From assembly GCA_018114805.1 (NCBI GenBank), contig CP073042.1, positions 2,604,001-2,668,000 of the forward strand: a stretch of 64,000 bases of DNA, given 5' to 3'. Positions within the stretch are counted from its first letter, which is position 1. The number at the start of each line of letters is the position of its first letter. Position numbers and translations under genes: made by a program. Under the pieces are notes generated by a model. The model did not search any database. It was not told the DNA's origin and saw nothing but the letters and a program-made list of their open reading frames with translations. The DNA comes from Candidatus Streptomyces philanthi. GTDB lineage: Bacteria; Actinomycetota; Actinomycetes; Streptomycetales; Streptomycetaceae. Below, in pieces: positions 1 to 9,600 of the stretch.

Positions 1-709
1 CGACGATCCGCCCCGGGGCCGCCTCGCCCTTGGCCAGCTTGAGGCCGACCAGCGAGGCCGGGCCCGCGCCGCCGCTGGCGGCGACCGCGCCGGGCCGCTC
101 GTCGGGGAAGTCGGCAGGATGCGCGCGGTCTCCTTGTACGTGCACAGCGGCGCACCCCGGGTGGGCCGCACGGCCCGGCCGGCGCGCAGGTCGTCCACCA
201 GCGCCTTCGCGCTCTCGACGGTCTGCCCGTCGAAGAACTCCCAGTTGACTATGACGACGGGGGCGAAGTCGCAGGCCGCGTTGCACTCGATGTGTTCGAG
301 GGTGACCTTGCCGTCGTCGGTGGTCTCGTTGTTGCCGACGCCCAGGTGCTGCTGGAGCGCCTCGAAGATCGCGTCGCCGCCCATCACCGCGCACAGCGTG
401 TTGGTGCACACCCCCACCTGGTAGTCGCCGCTCAGCTTGCGGCGGTACATGGTGTAGAAGGTGACGACCGCGGTCACCTCGGCGGTGGTCAGCTCCAACA
501 CCTCGGCGCAGAACCGGACGCCGGTACGGGAGACGTGGCCCTCCTCGGACTGCACCAGGTGCAGCAGCGGCAGCAACGCGGAGCGGCTGTCGGGGTAGCG
601 GGCGATCACCTCCCGGGCGTCGGCCTCCAGCCGGGCCCGCACCTCGGCCGGGTAGTCGGGGGGCGGGAGGCTGGGGCATGCCAAGGGCTACGTCGTGTGT
701 GGCGCTCAC
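1..709 (-). CDS. nuoE: NADH-quinone oxidoreductase subunit E (NuoE), partial, frameshifted
   Basis: 24-kDa thioredoxin-fold subunit of complex I that carries the N1a [2Fe-2S] cluster in the peripheral arm. The GTG start at 707-709 overlaps the nuoD stop, so translation is probably coupled. Seen in the translation: [16 protein letters not shown], the cluster motif CTNTLC and later ECNAACDF, which together supply the four cysteine ligands. The 3' end lies outside the window. Two frame breaks are visible: a run of six G at 658-663 where five keep the PAPDYP frame, and a missing base near 112-115, after which [11 protein letters not shown] continues in another frame. Both are single-base changes, so sequencing error is possible. 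Identity is secure; functionality is not. Confidence 0.9.
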   Translation of the reverse strand, partial: MSATHDVALGMPQPPAPRLPGRGAGPAGGRRPGGDRPLPRQPLRVAAAAAPGAVRGGPRLPYRRPVLRRGVGADHRRGDRGRHLLHHVPPQAERRLPGGGVHQHAVRGDGRRRDLRGAPAAPGRRQQRDHRRRQGHPRTHRVQRGLRLRPRRHSQLGVLRRADRREREGAGGRPARRPGRAAHPGCAAVHVQGDRAHPADFPDERPGAVAASGGAGPASLVGLKLAKGEAAPGRIV

Positions 710-2078
710 CGGTCGACGCCTCCCATCACGGGGTCGAGGAATGCCACGGCGACGATGACGTCGGCGACCTGGCCGCCCTCGCACATCGCCGCCATGGCCT
801 CGAGGTTGGTGAAGGAGGGGTCCCTGAAGTGGACCCGGTAGGGGCGGGTGCCGCCGTCGCTGACGGCGTGCACACCCAGTTCGCCCTTGGGCGACTCGAC
901 GGCCGCGTACGCCTGCCCCGGCAGGACCCGGAAGCCCTCGGTGACCAGCTTGAAGTGGTGGATCAGGGCCTCCATCGAGGTGCCCATGATCTTCTTGATG
1001 TGGTCAAGCGAGTTGCCGAGCCCGTCGGGTCCGAGGGCGAGCTGGGCGGGCCAGGCGATCTTCTTGTCGCCGACCATGACCGGGCCCGGTTCGAGCCGGT
1101 CCAGGCACTGTTCGACGATGCGCAGCGACTGGTGCATCTCCTCGACCCGGATCAGGAAGCGGCCGTAGGCGTCGCAGGTGTCCAAGGTCGGGACGTCGAA
1201 CTCGTAGTTCTCGTACCCGCAGTACGGCTGCGTCTTGCGCAGGTCGTGCGGCAGTCCGGCCGAGCGCAGCACCGGCCCGGTGACGCCGAGCGCCATGCAG
1301 CCGGCCAGGTCCAGGTAGCCGATGCCCACCGTGCGGCCCTTGAAGACGGGGTTGCCGGTGGCGAGCTTGTCGTACTCCGGAAGGTTCTTGCGCAGCTTCT
1401 TGAGCAGCTCGCGCAGTTGCTCCACGGCGCCCGGCGGCAGGTCCTGGGCGAGGCCGCCGGGGCGGATGAACGCGTGGTTCATGCGCAACCCGGTGATCAG
1501 CTCGTACGCGTCCAGGATCATCTCGCGGTCGCGGAAGCCGTAGACCATCACCGTGGTGGCGCCCAGCTCCATGCCGCCGGTGGCGATGCACACCAGGTGC
1601 GAGGAGAGCCGGTTAAGCTCCATCAGCAGGACCCGGATCACCGAGGCCCGGTCGGGGATGTGGTCCTCGATGCCGAGCAGCTTCTCCGCCGCGAGGCAGT
1701 ACGCCGCCTCGTTGTAGAAGGATGGTGAGGTAGTCCATGCGGGTCACGAATGTGGTGCCCTGCGTCCACGTGCGGTATTCGAGCGTTCTTCTCGATGCAG
1801 GTGTGCAGGTAGCCGATGCCGCAGCGGGCCTCGGTGACCGTCTCACCGTCGATCTCCAGGATCAGCCGCAGCACGCCGTGCGTGGAGGGGTGCTGCGGGC
1901 CCATGTTGACGATGATCCGCTCGTCGTCACTGCGGGCCGCGGCGGCGGCGACCTCGTCCCAGTCGCCTCCGGTGACCGTGTAGACGGTTCCCTCGGTGGT
2001 CTCCCTGGGCTGTGACGGCGGCGGATCGGCCGCCTCGGGGGCCGGCCCTGACGTGGGGTGCGCGTGCGAGGTGCTCAT
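706..2078 (-). CDS. nuoD: NADH-quinone oxidoreductase subunit D (NuoD), two frameshifts
   Basis: 49-kDa subunit of complex I; with NuoB it forms the quinone-binding pocket. The ATG at 2076-2078 overlaps the nuoC stop (TAATG). The first part reads [11 protein letters not shown] and [15 protein letters not shown], the conserved quinone-site entry. After EKN near 1790 one extra base shifts the frame; [20 protein letters not shown] follows in the second frame. A further extra base near 1725 shifts it again, and from 1641 to 706 the rest is uninterrupted ([25 protein letters not shown]). HTCIEKN appears where relatives have HTGIEKN, a possible substitution. The summed length matches the usual ~440 residues. 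As written, the gene gives only a truncated product. Confidence 0.9.
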
Positions 2079-2847
2079 TAGCTGTACGACCTCCGCTGGT
2101 CGGGAGCCGGAATCTGGGCGCCCTTGTACTCGACGGGGATGCCACAGAGCGGGTAGTCCTTGCGCTGCGGAAAGCCCTGCCAGTCGTCGGGCATCATGAT
2201 CCGCGTGAGGGCGGGGTGGCCGTCGAAGATGAGGCCGAAGAAGTCATAGACCTCGCGCTCGTGCCAGTCGTTGGTCGAGTAGACGTCCACGATCGAGGGC
2301 ACATGCGGGTCGGCGTCGGGGGCGCTCACCTCAAGGCGGATCAGCCGGTTGTGGGTGATCGAGCGCAGGTGGTAGAGGGCGTGCAGCTCACGGCCCTTGT
2401 AGCCGGGGAAGTGCACCCCGCTCACGCCCGTACACAGCTCGAAGCGGAGCGCCGGGTCGTCGCGCAGGGTGCGGGCGACGCGCGGCAGGTGCTCGCGGGC
2501 GATGTGGAAGGTGAGTTCCCGCCGGTCCACGACGGTCTTCTCGATGCGTTCTCCGGCAGCAGCCCCTGCTCGTCGAGCGCGCCCTCCAACTCGTCGGCGA
2601 TCTCGTCGAAGACGCCGTACGCGGCCGCGCCGTCCGGCCCGCCGTACGGGCGGCGGTTCGAGGCGCCGGGCAGCCGCACCGTGCGCACCAGGCCGCCGTA
2701 GCCCGTGGTGTCGCCGCTGTTGCTGGCGCCGAACATGCCGCGCCGGGTGCCGATCACCTCGCCGGCGTCGCCGCACTGACCCGGCAGGTTGTTGGCGTTC
2801 ACGTCCTGGTCGGGGTTGGCGCCGACCAGCTCCTTGTGGTCGCTCAT
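2078..2847 (-). CDS. nuoC: NADH-quinone oxidoreductase subunit C (NuoC), frameshifted
   Basis: 30-kDa subunit of the complex I peripheral arm, which packs against NuoD. The ATG at 2845-2847 overlaps the nuoB stop in an ATGA arrangement. The N-terminal half ([13 protein letters not shown] ... [21 protein letters not shown]) and the C-terminal half ([20 protein letters not shown] ... [18 protein letters not shown] ... [13 protein letters not shown]) lie in different frames. One base missing near 2545, between GAGAAC and ATCGAGAAG, explains the break. The [12 protein letters not shown] and DWxGxPxRKDYPL signatures identify the family beyond doubt. The length after correction (~255 residues) fits actinobacterial NuoC. 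Confidence 0.9.
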
Positions 2848-3398
2848 CGCAGCAGCCCCTTCATCTCGATCAGAGGCAGCGCGCCGAGCGCCGCTTCCTC
2901 CGCCTCGCGCGCGGCCTGCTCGCGGTTGACGCCGAGCTTGCCGCCCTGGATCTTCTGGTGGAGCTTGAGGATGGCGTCGAGCAGCATCTCGGGCCGGGGC
3001 GGGCAGCCGGGCAGGTAGATGTCGACCGGCACGATGTGGTCGACGCCCTGCACGATGGCGTAGTTGTTGAACATCCCGCCGGACGAGGCGCACACGCCCA
3101 TGGAGATGACCCACTTGGGGTTCGGCATCTGGTCGTAGACTTGCCGGAGCACGGGCGCCATCTTCTGGCTGACCCGGCCGGCGACGATCATGAGGTCGGC
3201 CTGCCGGGGCGAGCCGCGGAAGACCTCCATGCCGAAGCGGGCGAGGTCGTAGCGGCCGGCGCTGGTGGTCATCATCTCAATGGCGCAGCAGGCGAGGCCG
3301 AAGGTGGCCGGGAAGACCGACGACTTATGGACCCAGCCCGCGGCGCTCTCGACGGTCGTGAGCAGGAACCCGCTCGGCAGCTTCTCTTCGATACCCAT
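2844..3398 (-). CDS. nuoB: NADH-quinone oxidoreductase subunit B (NuoB)
   Basis: 20-kDa subunit holding the terminal [4Fe-4S] cluster N2, which passes electrons to menaquinone. The 184-residue reading frame is intact. Ligand cysteines are visible: the tandem pair in [11 protein letters not shown] (residues 37-38), one in [11 protein letters not shown] and one in LPGCPPRPE. The ATG start at 3398 is followed by [18 protein letters not shown], typical of the actinobacterial form. It lies between nuoA and nuoC and overlaps nuoC by four bases. It is the only undamaged nuo gene among the five in the window. Confidence 0.96.
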   Translation of the reverse strand: MGIEEKLPSGFLLTTVESAAGWVHKSSVFPATFGLACCAIEMMTTSAGRYDLARFGMEVFRGSPRQADLMIVAGRVSQKMAPVLRQVYDQMPNPKWVISMGVCASSGGMFNNYAIVQGVDHIVPVDIYLPGCPPRPEMLLDAILKLHQKIQGGKLGVNREQAAREAEEAALGALPLIEMKGLLR

Positions 3399-3423
3399 GG
3401 CGTTGTGGCTCCTCCCGCTTCCG

Positions 3424-3790
3424 TTAGTCCCATTCCAGGCCGCCGCGACGCCAGACGTAGGCGTACGCGACGAAGACGGTGAGCACGAAGAGGAGCATCT
3501 CCACTAGCCCGAACAGGCCGAGCGCGTCGAAGGTGGCGGCCCAGGGATAAGGGATAAAGGAAGACGATCTCGATGTCGAAGACGATGAAGAGCATCGCCG
3601 TCAGGTAGTACTTGATCGGGAAACGCCCGCCACCGGCCGGCTGCGGGGTCGGCTCGATACCGCACTCGTAGGCTTCGAGCTTCGCCCGGTTGTAGCGCTT
3701 GGGGCCGATGATCGTGGCCGCCATCACGGAGAAGATCGCAAAGCCTGCCCCGAGGGGTCCTAGTACGAGGATGGGCGCATAGGCGTTCAC
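3424..3790 (-). CDS. nuoA: NADH-quinone oxidoreductase subunit A (NuoA), 7-bp duplication
   Basis: Small three-helix membrane subunit at the hinge of complex I and first gene of the operon. Seen: [20 protein letters not shown], the loop YECGIEP, then [20 protein letters not shown], which are diagnostic of the family. After FLYP the frame is lost because the 7-base unit gggataa (plus-strand reading) occurs twice in tandem at 3544-3557. Removing one copy gives 120 codons including the stop, ending [16 protein letters not shown], exactly the usual 119 residues. The TAA stop is at 3424-3426. This lesion is a duplication, not a homopolymer miscall, so it is the strongest case for a genuine mutation in this operon. 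Confidence 0.92.
3544..3557. repeat. 7-bp tandem duplication in nuoA
   Basis: Two adjacent copies of gggataa on the plus strand. Deleting one restores the nuoA frame and the family length. It is the likely product of replication slippage, or less likely an assembly artefact. Confidence 0.85.
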
Positions 3791-4501
3791 CGCTCCTCGC
3801 TCCTCTCAATCGACGATGACTGCTGGGCTCCCCCGGTGGGGGGAGGGCTGCTGAGCCCGCACGCTGCCTCAAAGATCGCGAACATGTGAGGCAGTTCACA
3901 AGCCCGATTCGCCTGCATCCCATGCCTGCCACCTTGTGATCTGCGACACGGGGTACCGGACCGAGTTTGCGATCTCCACCACTTGACGAACGATCATGAA
4001 GTCGGATGAGCAGTGATCTCTCTACTTTAAGCGGCAGAGTGATCAACAAAGGTGACAATCAAGGGTGTTACCACTGGTCAAAGGAGTCCGGCTTTATCAA
4101 TAGATGGCCTATGCAAACAAATTCGCCATGGGCGACGGAGCTTGATATAGGAGTCGAGGCGCCGACAGGACTCCGCGCGACGCACGCCACCGCGACGGAG
4201 ATCGTCGGCTCGCGCCTCCGTTCACGAGGCCTCCAACCGTGACGTGTGCCACATCACTACTCGTACGAGATCTCAATTTCGCGGCAACCCTTGGCGCGGA
4301 CCACTCGATGGTGATAAGCGCGTTCGACGCGCCAGTTGACCGCCAAAAGCCATGCGTAAGACCATGATCGCGAAAACCGGACAGGGGCCGGCCGGGCCAT
4401 CCCAAGATCAACTTGGCCGAAATCTGGGCGCGTACACGCCAATTGTGGCGAGCGCCACGTTTATTGTGAGCAACCTGTGCATCCTGATAGCCAGTGTTCT
4501 C
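3791..4501. promoter_or_regulatory. Divergent intergenic region between nuoA and the NlpC/P60-like gene
   Basis: About 710 bases without a convincing gene, noticeably richer in A+T than the flanks, especially 4000-4480. It must hold the nuo promoter (minus strand) and the promoter of the secreted protein (plus strand), but I cannot pick a clear -35/-10 pair for either. Short open frames here have no family resemblance. I looked for the conserved blocks of a c-di-AMP (ydaO-type) riboswitch, which precedes some Streptomyces cell-wall hydrolase genes, and did not recognise one. Confidence 0.4.
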
Positions 4502-5242
4502 ATGTCCCAGACCGTTCACATACCCAGCCACCGGAAGCCCCGCCGCTCCGCCTCGTCGCGGGCACTTCGCGCAGGGGTGACCGGTGGCATCCTCACGCTA
4601 ACGGTGGCCGGAACCGCTGTGTCGGCGTCCGCCGCCGAGCCCACCGCGGAGACGACGCAGGAGCTGCCCACGCTCACCGCCGACCCGGCGCTGAACACAG
4701 TGCAGTCCGCCGACGCCACCGAGCAGGCGGCCTTCAGCTACCAGCTCCAGGACCAGCAGAAGCAGGCGGCCGGCAAGGCCAAGTCGGAGGCCAAGACCGA
4801 GGCCGAGCGCAAGGCCAAGGAGGCGAAGGAGCGCGCCGAGCGCGCCGCCGCCAAGCGCGCCACCGCCGCGGAGAAGGCCCGCGAGCAGCGCGCCTCCCGC
4901 ACCGCCGAGCGCACCACGCTCAGCACCGCGAGCACCACCAACACCGGCTCCACCAGTGGCAACGGCTCCGACGCCTCGTCGTCCGACGCCTCCTCCACCC
5001 CGCAGACCGAGGCGCCCTCCACCTCGACCGGCGGCGGCAACGCTGCCACGGTGGTCAACTTCGTCAAGGCGCAGGTCGGCAAGGCGTACGTCTCCGGCGC
5101 CATGGGCCCGTCCTCGTACGACTGCTCCGGCCTGACCAGCGTCGCCTTCGGCCAGTTCGTCGGCGCCCAGAACTCCGGCACCGGCGTGGTCCAGCGCAGC
5201 ATGAGCTACGATATGCCGACGGGCGCGGTACAGGTGCTCTGA
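4502..5242 (+). CDS. Secreted NlpC/P60-like protein with catalytic core deleted
   Basis: Exported protein related to Streptomyces C40-family cell-wall peptidases. The ATG at 4502 is preferred over the upstream in-frame start because MSQTVHIPSHRKPRRSASS followed by a hydrophobic helix ending VSASAA is a classic signal peptide. A Lys/Ala/Glu-rich coiled coil (about residues 75-140) and a Ser/Thr linker follow. The hydrolase domain begins VKAQVGKAYVSGAMG and has the nucleophile in YDCSGL (Cys208). It then jumps from TSVAF directly to GQFVGAQNSGTGVVQR and ends SYDMPTGAVQVL. In relatives some 50-60 residues lie between these points, including the catalytic His. The deletion keeps frame, so a stable but probably inactive protein is expected. 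Confidence 0.82.
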   Translation: MSQTVHIPSHRKPRRSASSRALRAGVTGGILTLTVAGTAVSASAAEPTAETTQELPTLTADPALNTVQSADATEQAAFSYQLQDQQKQAAGKAKSEAKTEAERKAKEAKERAERAAAKRATAAEKAREQRASRTAERTTLSTASTTNTGSTSGNGSDASSSDASSTPQTEAPSTSTGGGNAATVVNFVKAQVGKAYVSGAMGPSSYDCSGLTSVAFGQFVGAQNSGTGVVQRSMSYDMPTGAVQVL

Positions 5243-5526
5243 CGGCTGCGCCCGCGCGGGGTTCGCGTCGGGTTCGGCTGCCGGTCTGTTCGCCTGCCGG
5301 TGGGTTCGCCTGACGTCGGGTTCGCCCGGCCGTGCCGACCATGGGCGGACTACGGGGGCACTGTGCGGCCCCTGCGTGGGCGCGTGAGCGCCGCGGGGGC
5401 GATTGTGGCGGACGGGCGTTACGCGTGTGACGTGTGTGCTGCCTGAGCCGTACGGAACCGCTTCGCGGGCCGCGTGAACCGCGCGGAGCCGATGCGAGGC
5501 TCGCGCGTACACGTACGCGTCGCACG

Positions 5527-5565
5527 AAGGGCCGCCGCTTTCCTTTGGAGGGAGCGGCGGCCCTT
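5527..5565. terminator. Strong hairpin terminator
   Basis: Perfect 13-bp inverted repeat, AAGGGCCGCCGCT and its complement, around a 13-base loop. It lies 285 bases after the NlpC/P60-like gene. No long T run follows, as is common for Streptomyces terminators. The stretch 5243-5526 before it shows no gene. Confidence 0.75.
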
Positions 5566-5751
5566 CGGCGTTCGCGGGAGCTGGGCGCACGGGCGCGTGC
5601 CGTTGGTACTCGCGGAGCGGTCGCGCTGCCCTCGCGTGGCCGAAGGGTGCCGCAGGGGCGGGGGTTGACCGACGGACACCTGCCGGCTGGCGAACGCCTC
5701 GGGTTACGGTCATTACACGTGTCTGTGTGGTAACGGGGGAGCGGGGGTTAC

Positions 5752-5969
5752 GTGATCACCGTAATGCTGTTTCTGGGCGGGATCGTTGGCGCGGTGGTGG
5801 GACTGGCCTGGAAGTTGGGCCGGCGGAGCGGGCTGCGGGGCGAGTCGGCGGACGAACTGCGCATCGAGCAACTGCGCAGACAAGAGGCGCGCGGGCCAGC
5901 TACAGCTCGATCAACGTGCGCAGCACGTTCGGCTTGACCGCCGAGGACAACCACAAGTACCACCGGTGA
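5752..5969 (+). CDS. Small membrane-anchored protein, apparently frameshifted
   Basis: The GTG at 5752 opens MITVMLFLGGIVGAVVGLAW, one N-terminal transmembrane helix, followed by a charged stretch (RRSGLRGESADELRIEQLRR). In that frame a stop is met at about 5937. A neighbouring frame gives ASYSSINVRSTFGLTAEDNH and KYHR to a stop at 5969, which reads like a natural C-terminus, so a one-base indel near 5885-5892 is likely. About 70 residues in all. I know of no function; single-helix proteins of this type are common in Streptomyces. Confidence 0.5.
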
Positions 5970-6310
5970 GGAGCTCTAGGGGATACAACCGTTCTTTTGG
6001 TCAGCAGCAGCTAGTGAGGGCCATCGCGAATACGGCAATGAATGCTATAGGGCCAAACCTTGACCCCATGCCTGCCTTCGCCGCCTTCGCTAAACTAAGA
6101 GCACTAGCTCCAGCCTTCCGCCGCGCGCGAAGATAGACCGCAGTCTCCATGAGTTCGGCAGAATCTACTTGGCCTCCCCATGTCGATGCACATCGCGTAA
6201 ATATAGACTGCCGCGTGAACGGCATCACCCTGCCAACAGGCAGAGAAGACAAGACTCCCTGGCCTGAGCGAGCTATCGATGAGCACGGCGGTGTCGTGCT
6301 TATCGCCCAG
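5970..6310. other. Lower-GC stretch without a convincing gene
   Basis: This 340-base stretch shares the lower GC of the toxin tip and immunity gene and lies directly downstream of them. A minus-strand frame ending at 6001 reads VDSAELMETAVYLRARRKAG and then a hydrophobic tail (GPIAFIAVFAMALTSCC). It could be the end of a small tail-anchored protein, but no plausible start or ribosome site goes with it. It may be the relic of another toxin/immunity cassette. Confidence 0.3.
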
Positions 6311-6685
6311 TTAGCCTCGCACCATTCCGCGCGAGATATGCGGGAGCTGAGCCAACCAGTAATCACGACAGTCGAGGTCATCAATCTGCACGTCGATGTC
6401 AGCACGCGAAACCAGGACGAACGCTGCCCCAGCGACTCCTACGAGAAGGTTACGCAGAACTGGGTGATTGGTAGACCAATGGCGTCGGAGCAGGATTCCG
6501 ACAAAGACAGGAAAAGCAACGTCGTCAAGTTCGCACTCATCGTCGATGATGGGGCCGATTCCCGTACGCTCGTCCAACAGGGAAGCAATTGCCTCCGCTT
6601 GCGCAATGAACAGCTTCGCGACACCGTTGGAAGGATTCCAGACATCTTGCTCAGCAATACGAATGAAGCAACTCATTGAGCCCAT
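6311..6685 (-). CDS. DUF6086-like probable immunity protein
   Basis: 124-residue protein beginning MGSMSCFIRIAEQDVWNPSN. The pattern of an N-terminal (D/A)EQxxWNPSN, then Q-A-E-A, GIGPIIDDECELDDVAFPVF, HPVLRNLLVGVAGAAFVLVS resembles the DUF6086 family as I remember it, found beside actinobacterial polymorphic toxins. Its start lies 12 bases inside the end of the Rhs toxin gene on the same strand, the usual place for a cognate immunity gene. It is acidic and without signal or membrane segments, so cytoplasmic. GC is lower than in the housekeeping genes, as for the toxin tip. Immunity function is inferred from position and family, not shown. Confidence 0.65.
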   Translation of the reverse strand: MGSMSCFIRIAEQDVWNPSNGVAKLFIAQAEAIASLLDERTGIGPIIDDECELDDVAFPVFVGILLRRHWSTNHPVLRNLLVGVAGAAFVLVSRADIDVQIDDLDCRDYWLAQLPHISRGMVRG

Positions 6686-9600
6686 CTCACTCTCACGTCG
6701 ACTCCGGGGTTATTCTGCCGCCATATCTGAACACCTTCCTCAACCGCCTTTTTGAAGGCGGGAGTAGCTCCCGGCTGAGTGAAGTCCAAGCCGATAGGTG
6801 CTTGCTCCCATCGTTCTAGGTGTCCGCGCGCCCGAACATAGGAGTCTAGTTTTTTGTGAACGTGCTTCTCCACCCACGGCTCGATCCGCATGTTCGGATG
6901 CTGGCCGGTCACAGATTTTTCCTCCCACAGCACTCTCCCTTGAACTCTGTCGATTTCCGTTATGGTGTCAGACCAGTCGTTCGGATCATCCACGACGTAG
7001 TTAGTGTCGCCTTCAAGTGGGGGGCGTTCCCGGTTCGAGGCACCATCGGCCGGATACGGCGCCAACCCCCACGGATCACACCACACCCGCGGGTTGTCCA
7101 CATAGGCAACCGGATTGGGCGCCGGCGCCAAGCCCAACGGGTCCGGGGACAGGTAGCGGCCGGTCCCTGGGTCGTAGTAGCGGAGGACGTTGTAGTGGAG
7201 GCCCGATTCGGGGTCGAAGTACTGGCCCGGGAAGCGGAGGGGGGTGTAGGCGGGGCTGGTGCGGGGCCAGGTGTTGGTGCCTCAGAGGGTGGTGCGGGAT
7301 TGCCAGGCGGTTTCGCCGGATTCGGCGATGAGTCCGGTGGGGATGCCGACGAGGTCGGTGACGATGGCGAAGAAGCGGGCGTCTATCTCGCGCTGGGTGG
7401 TGGCGTCGATGATGCGCTCGGTCTGGGATATCGGGGACAGGCCGGCGTGGTTCCAGGTGAGGGTGACCGGGTGTGGCGGGCTCAGGGGCGCCCCGCCCGG
7501 AGGCGGCGTATCCGAGGACGGCGTACCCGGGGGCCGGGTGCCCGGTGTGGTCGTGGTCTGTTCGACGAGGGTGCCGCCGTCGTAGGTGAAGTCGACCCGT
7601 TCCGCGACCGTCTCGCCGTCGGCGGCCAGGCGTTCCTTGGCGATGCGGCGGCCCAGAGGGTCGTAGGTGTAGCGCCAGCGGGTGCCGTCGGGGGTGGTGA
7701 GGGAGGTGAGGCGGTACTCGGGGTCCCAGGTGTAGCGCCAGGTGTCGGGTTTGCGGGAGAGGCGGGTGCGTTGGCGCAGGGTGATGCGGCCCGCGGCGTC
7801 GTGTTCGTAGCGGATGCGACCCGCGCGGGTGATGCGGGTGCCGGTGTAGGCGCGGTCGCCGCGGACCTCGGGGGCCGCGTGGTCGTCGGGCCAGGTGGCG
7901 TCCGTCTGGTTGCCGGCCGCGTCGTAGGCGTAGGTCTCTATCCAGTCGTCCGCGCGGACCGCCGTCACCCGGCCCGTCGAGGTGAGGTCGAAGTGGCTGG
8001 TGCCAGTGGCCGAGTCGGCGAGGGAGGTGAGGTGGCCGTCGGGGCGGTAGGTGTAGCGGCGGTGGCGCGTGCGGGGGCCGGTCGCCGGGGCGGTCCCGGC
8101 AGGGCCGCCCGTCGGAGCAGCGGCCCCGACCGCGACCCCGATCCCGCCCTCGGCCCCCGGCTCAGGCTCGCCCGCCCCCTTCGTCAGGAGTTGTTCGGCG
8201 AGGCGGCCGGCCGGGTCCCAGAGGTGGGCGAGGGTGAGCGCGTCGGTGGTACAGGTCACCTCGCGGCCCACCGGGCCGTACGCGAAGTCCATCGTCCGGC
8301 CCGACGTCGTGAGCCGGGTCCGGTTGCCGGCCGCGTCGTAGGCGTACGTCGAGCGGTCGCCGCTCGACGTGATGCGGCCGGTGCAGCGGCCGAGGGCGTC
8401 CATGGTGTGGGTCAGCACGCGGCCGTTGACCAGCTCCGCCTTGATCCGGCCCAACCGGTCCCGCTGGTAGCGGACCTCGGCGCCGGGCCCGACGGCCGCG
8501 AGCAGCCGGCCGGCCGCGTCGTGTTCGAACGTCGTGACCCCGGCCTCGCCGGCGTCCTTGCGGACGACGCGGCCCAGTTCGTCGCGGTCCGGGCGGACGG
8601 TCTGGCCGAGGGCGTTGGTGCGGGCGACGACCGCGCCGGTCGGATCGTGCTCATAGCGGGTGAGGCGGCCGTCGAAGTCGGTTTCCGAGGTCGGCCGGCC
8701 TGCCGGGTCGTAGGTGTAGCTCCAGGTCAGGCCCTGTGGGTTGGTGACCTGGGTGAGGCGCAGTTGGTCGTCGTGTTCGAACGCGTACCGCACGCCGTCC
8801 GGGGCGGTCCTGGCCGCCAGCAGGTCGAAGTGGGTGTACTCGTATGTCGTCGTGCCACCGGCCGCGTCCGTGTGGCTGACGCGGTTGCCCTCGCCATCGT
8901 ACGTCCAGGTCCGTACGGCCCCGTTGGGGTCGGTGTGGCGGATGAGCTGCCCCTCCACGGACCAGCTCAGGTGGGTGGTGGCGCCCAGCGGGTCGGTGAC
9001 GGTCACGGGGCGGCCGAAGGCGTCGCGGGTGTAGCGGGTGGTCGCGCCGAGCGGGTCGGTGATCTCGACGGGGAGGCCGGCCGCGTCGCACCGCACGCGG
9101 GTGATCGCGCCCAGCGGGTCGGTCACCGAGGTGAGGTGGCCCCGTTCGTCGTGGGTGAAGCGGGTGGTGTGGCCGGCCGGGTCGGTGACGGCGGTGCGGT
9201 TGCCCCGGGCGTCGTAAGCGTGGTGCCAGGTGGCGCCGTCCGGTCCGGTGAGCGTCGTCGGCAGCCCGAGGTCGTCGTAGGCGAGGGTCGCCTCGCGACC
9301 GTCGGGGCGGAGCACCGACACCAGGCGGCCCGCCGTGTCGTAACGCAGCCGGGTCACTCGGCCGAGGGCGTCCGTGTGGCTCAGCGGCCGGTCGTACCGG
9401 TCGAGTTCGTGGGGGGTGGTGTGGCCCAGCAGGTCGGTCTCAGCCACGATCTGCTGGGCGTCGTTTACCAGGTAGCGGACGCGGTGACCGGCCCGGGTGG
9501 TGACGGTGGTGAAGCGGTGGCCAGTGGCCTCGTCGCGGCCGTCGTAGTCGATGTGGAGGGCGACGTGGCCCGCCTCGCCGCCCTCGGCGACGCAGCGGTG

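Noticed and set aside
292..1728. Plus-strand 478-codon open frame
   Set aside because: Shadow of nuoD and nuoE; high-GC third-position bias creates long antisense frames.
4020..4500. c-di-AMP riboswitch before the NlpC/P60-like gene
   Set aside because: Expected from Streptomyces precedent, but the conserved blocks were not recognisable by eye; needs a covariance-model search.
4109..4531. Minus-strand 140-codon frame upstream of the NlpC/P60-like gene
   Set aside because: No ribosome site, no family resemblance, and it crosses the likely promoter region.
6149..6679. Plus-strand 176-codon frame opposite the immunity gene
   Set aside because: The minus-strand frame has the WNPSN family pattern and toxin overlap; the plus frame does not resemble a protein.
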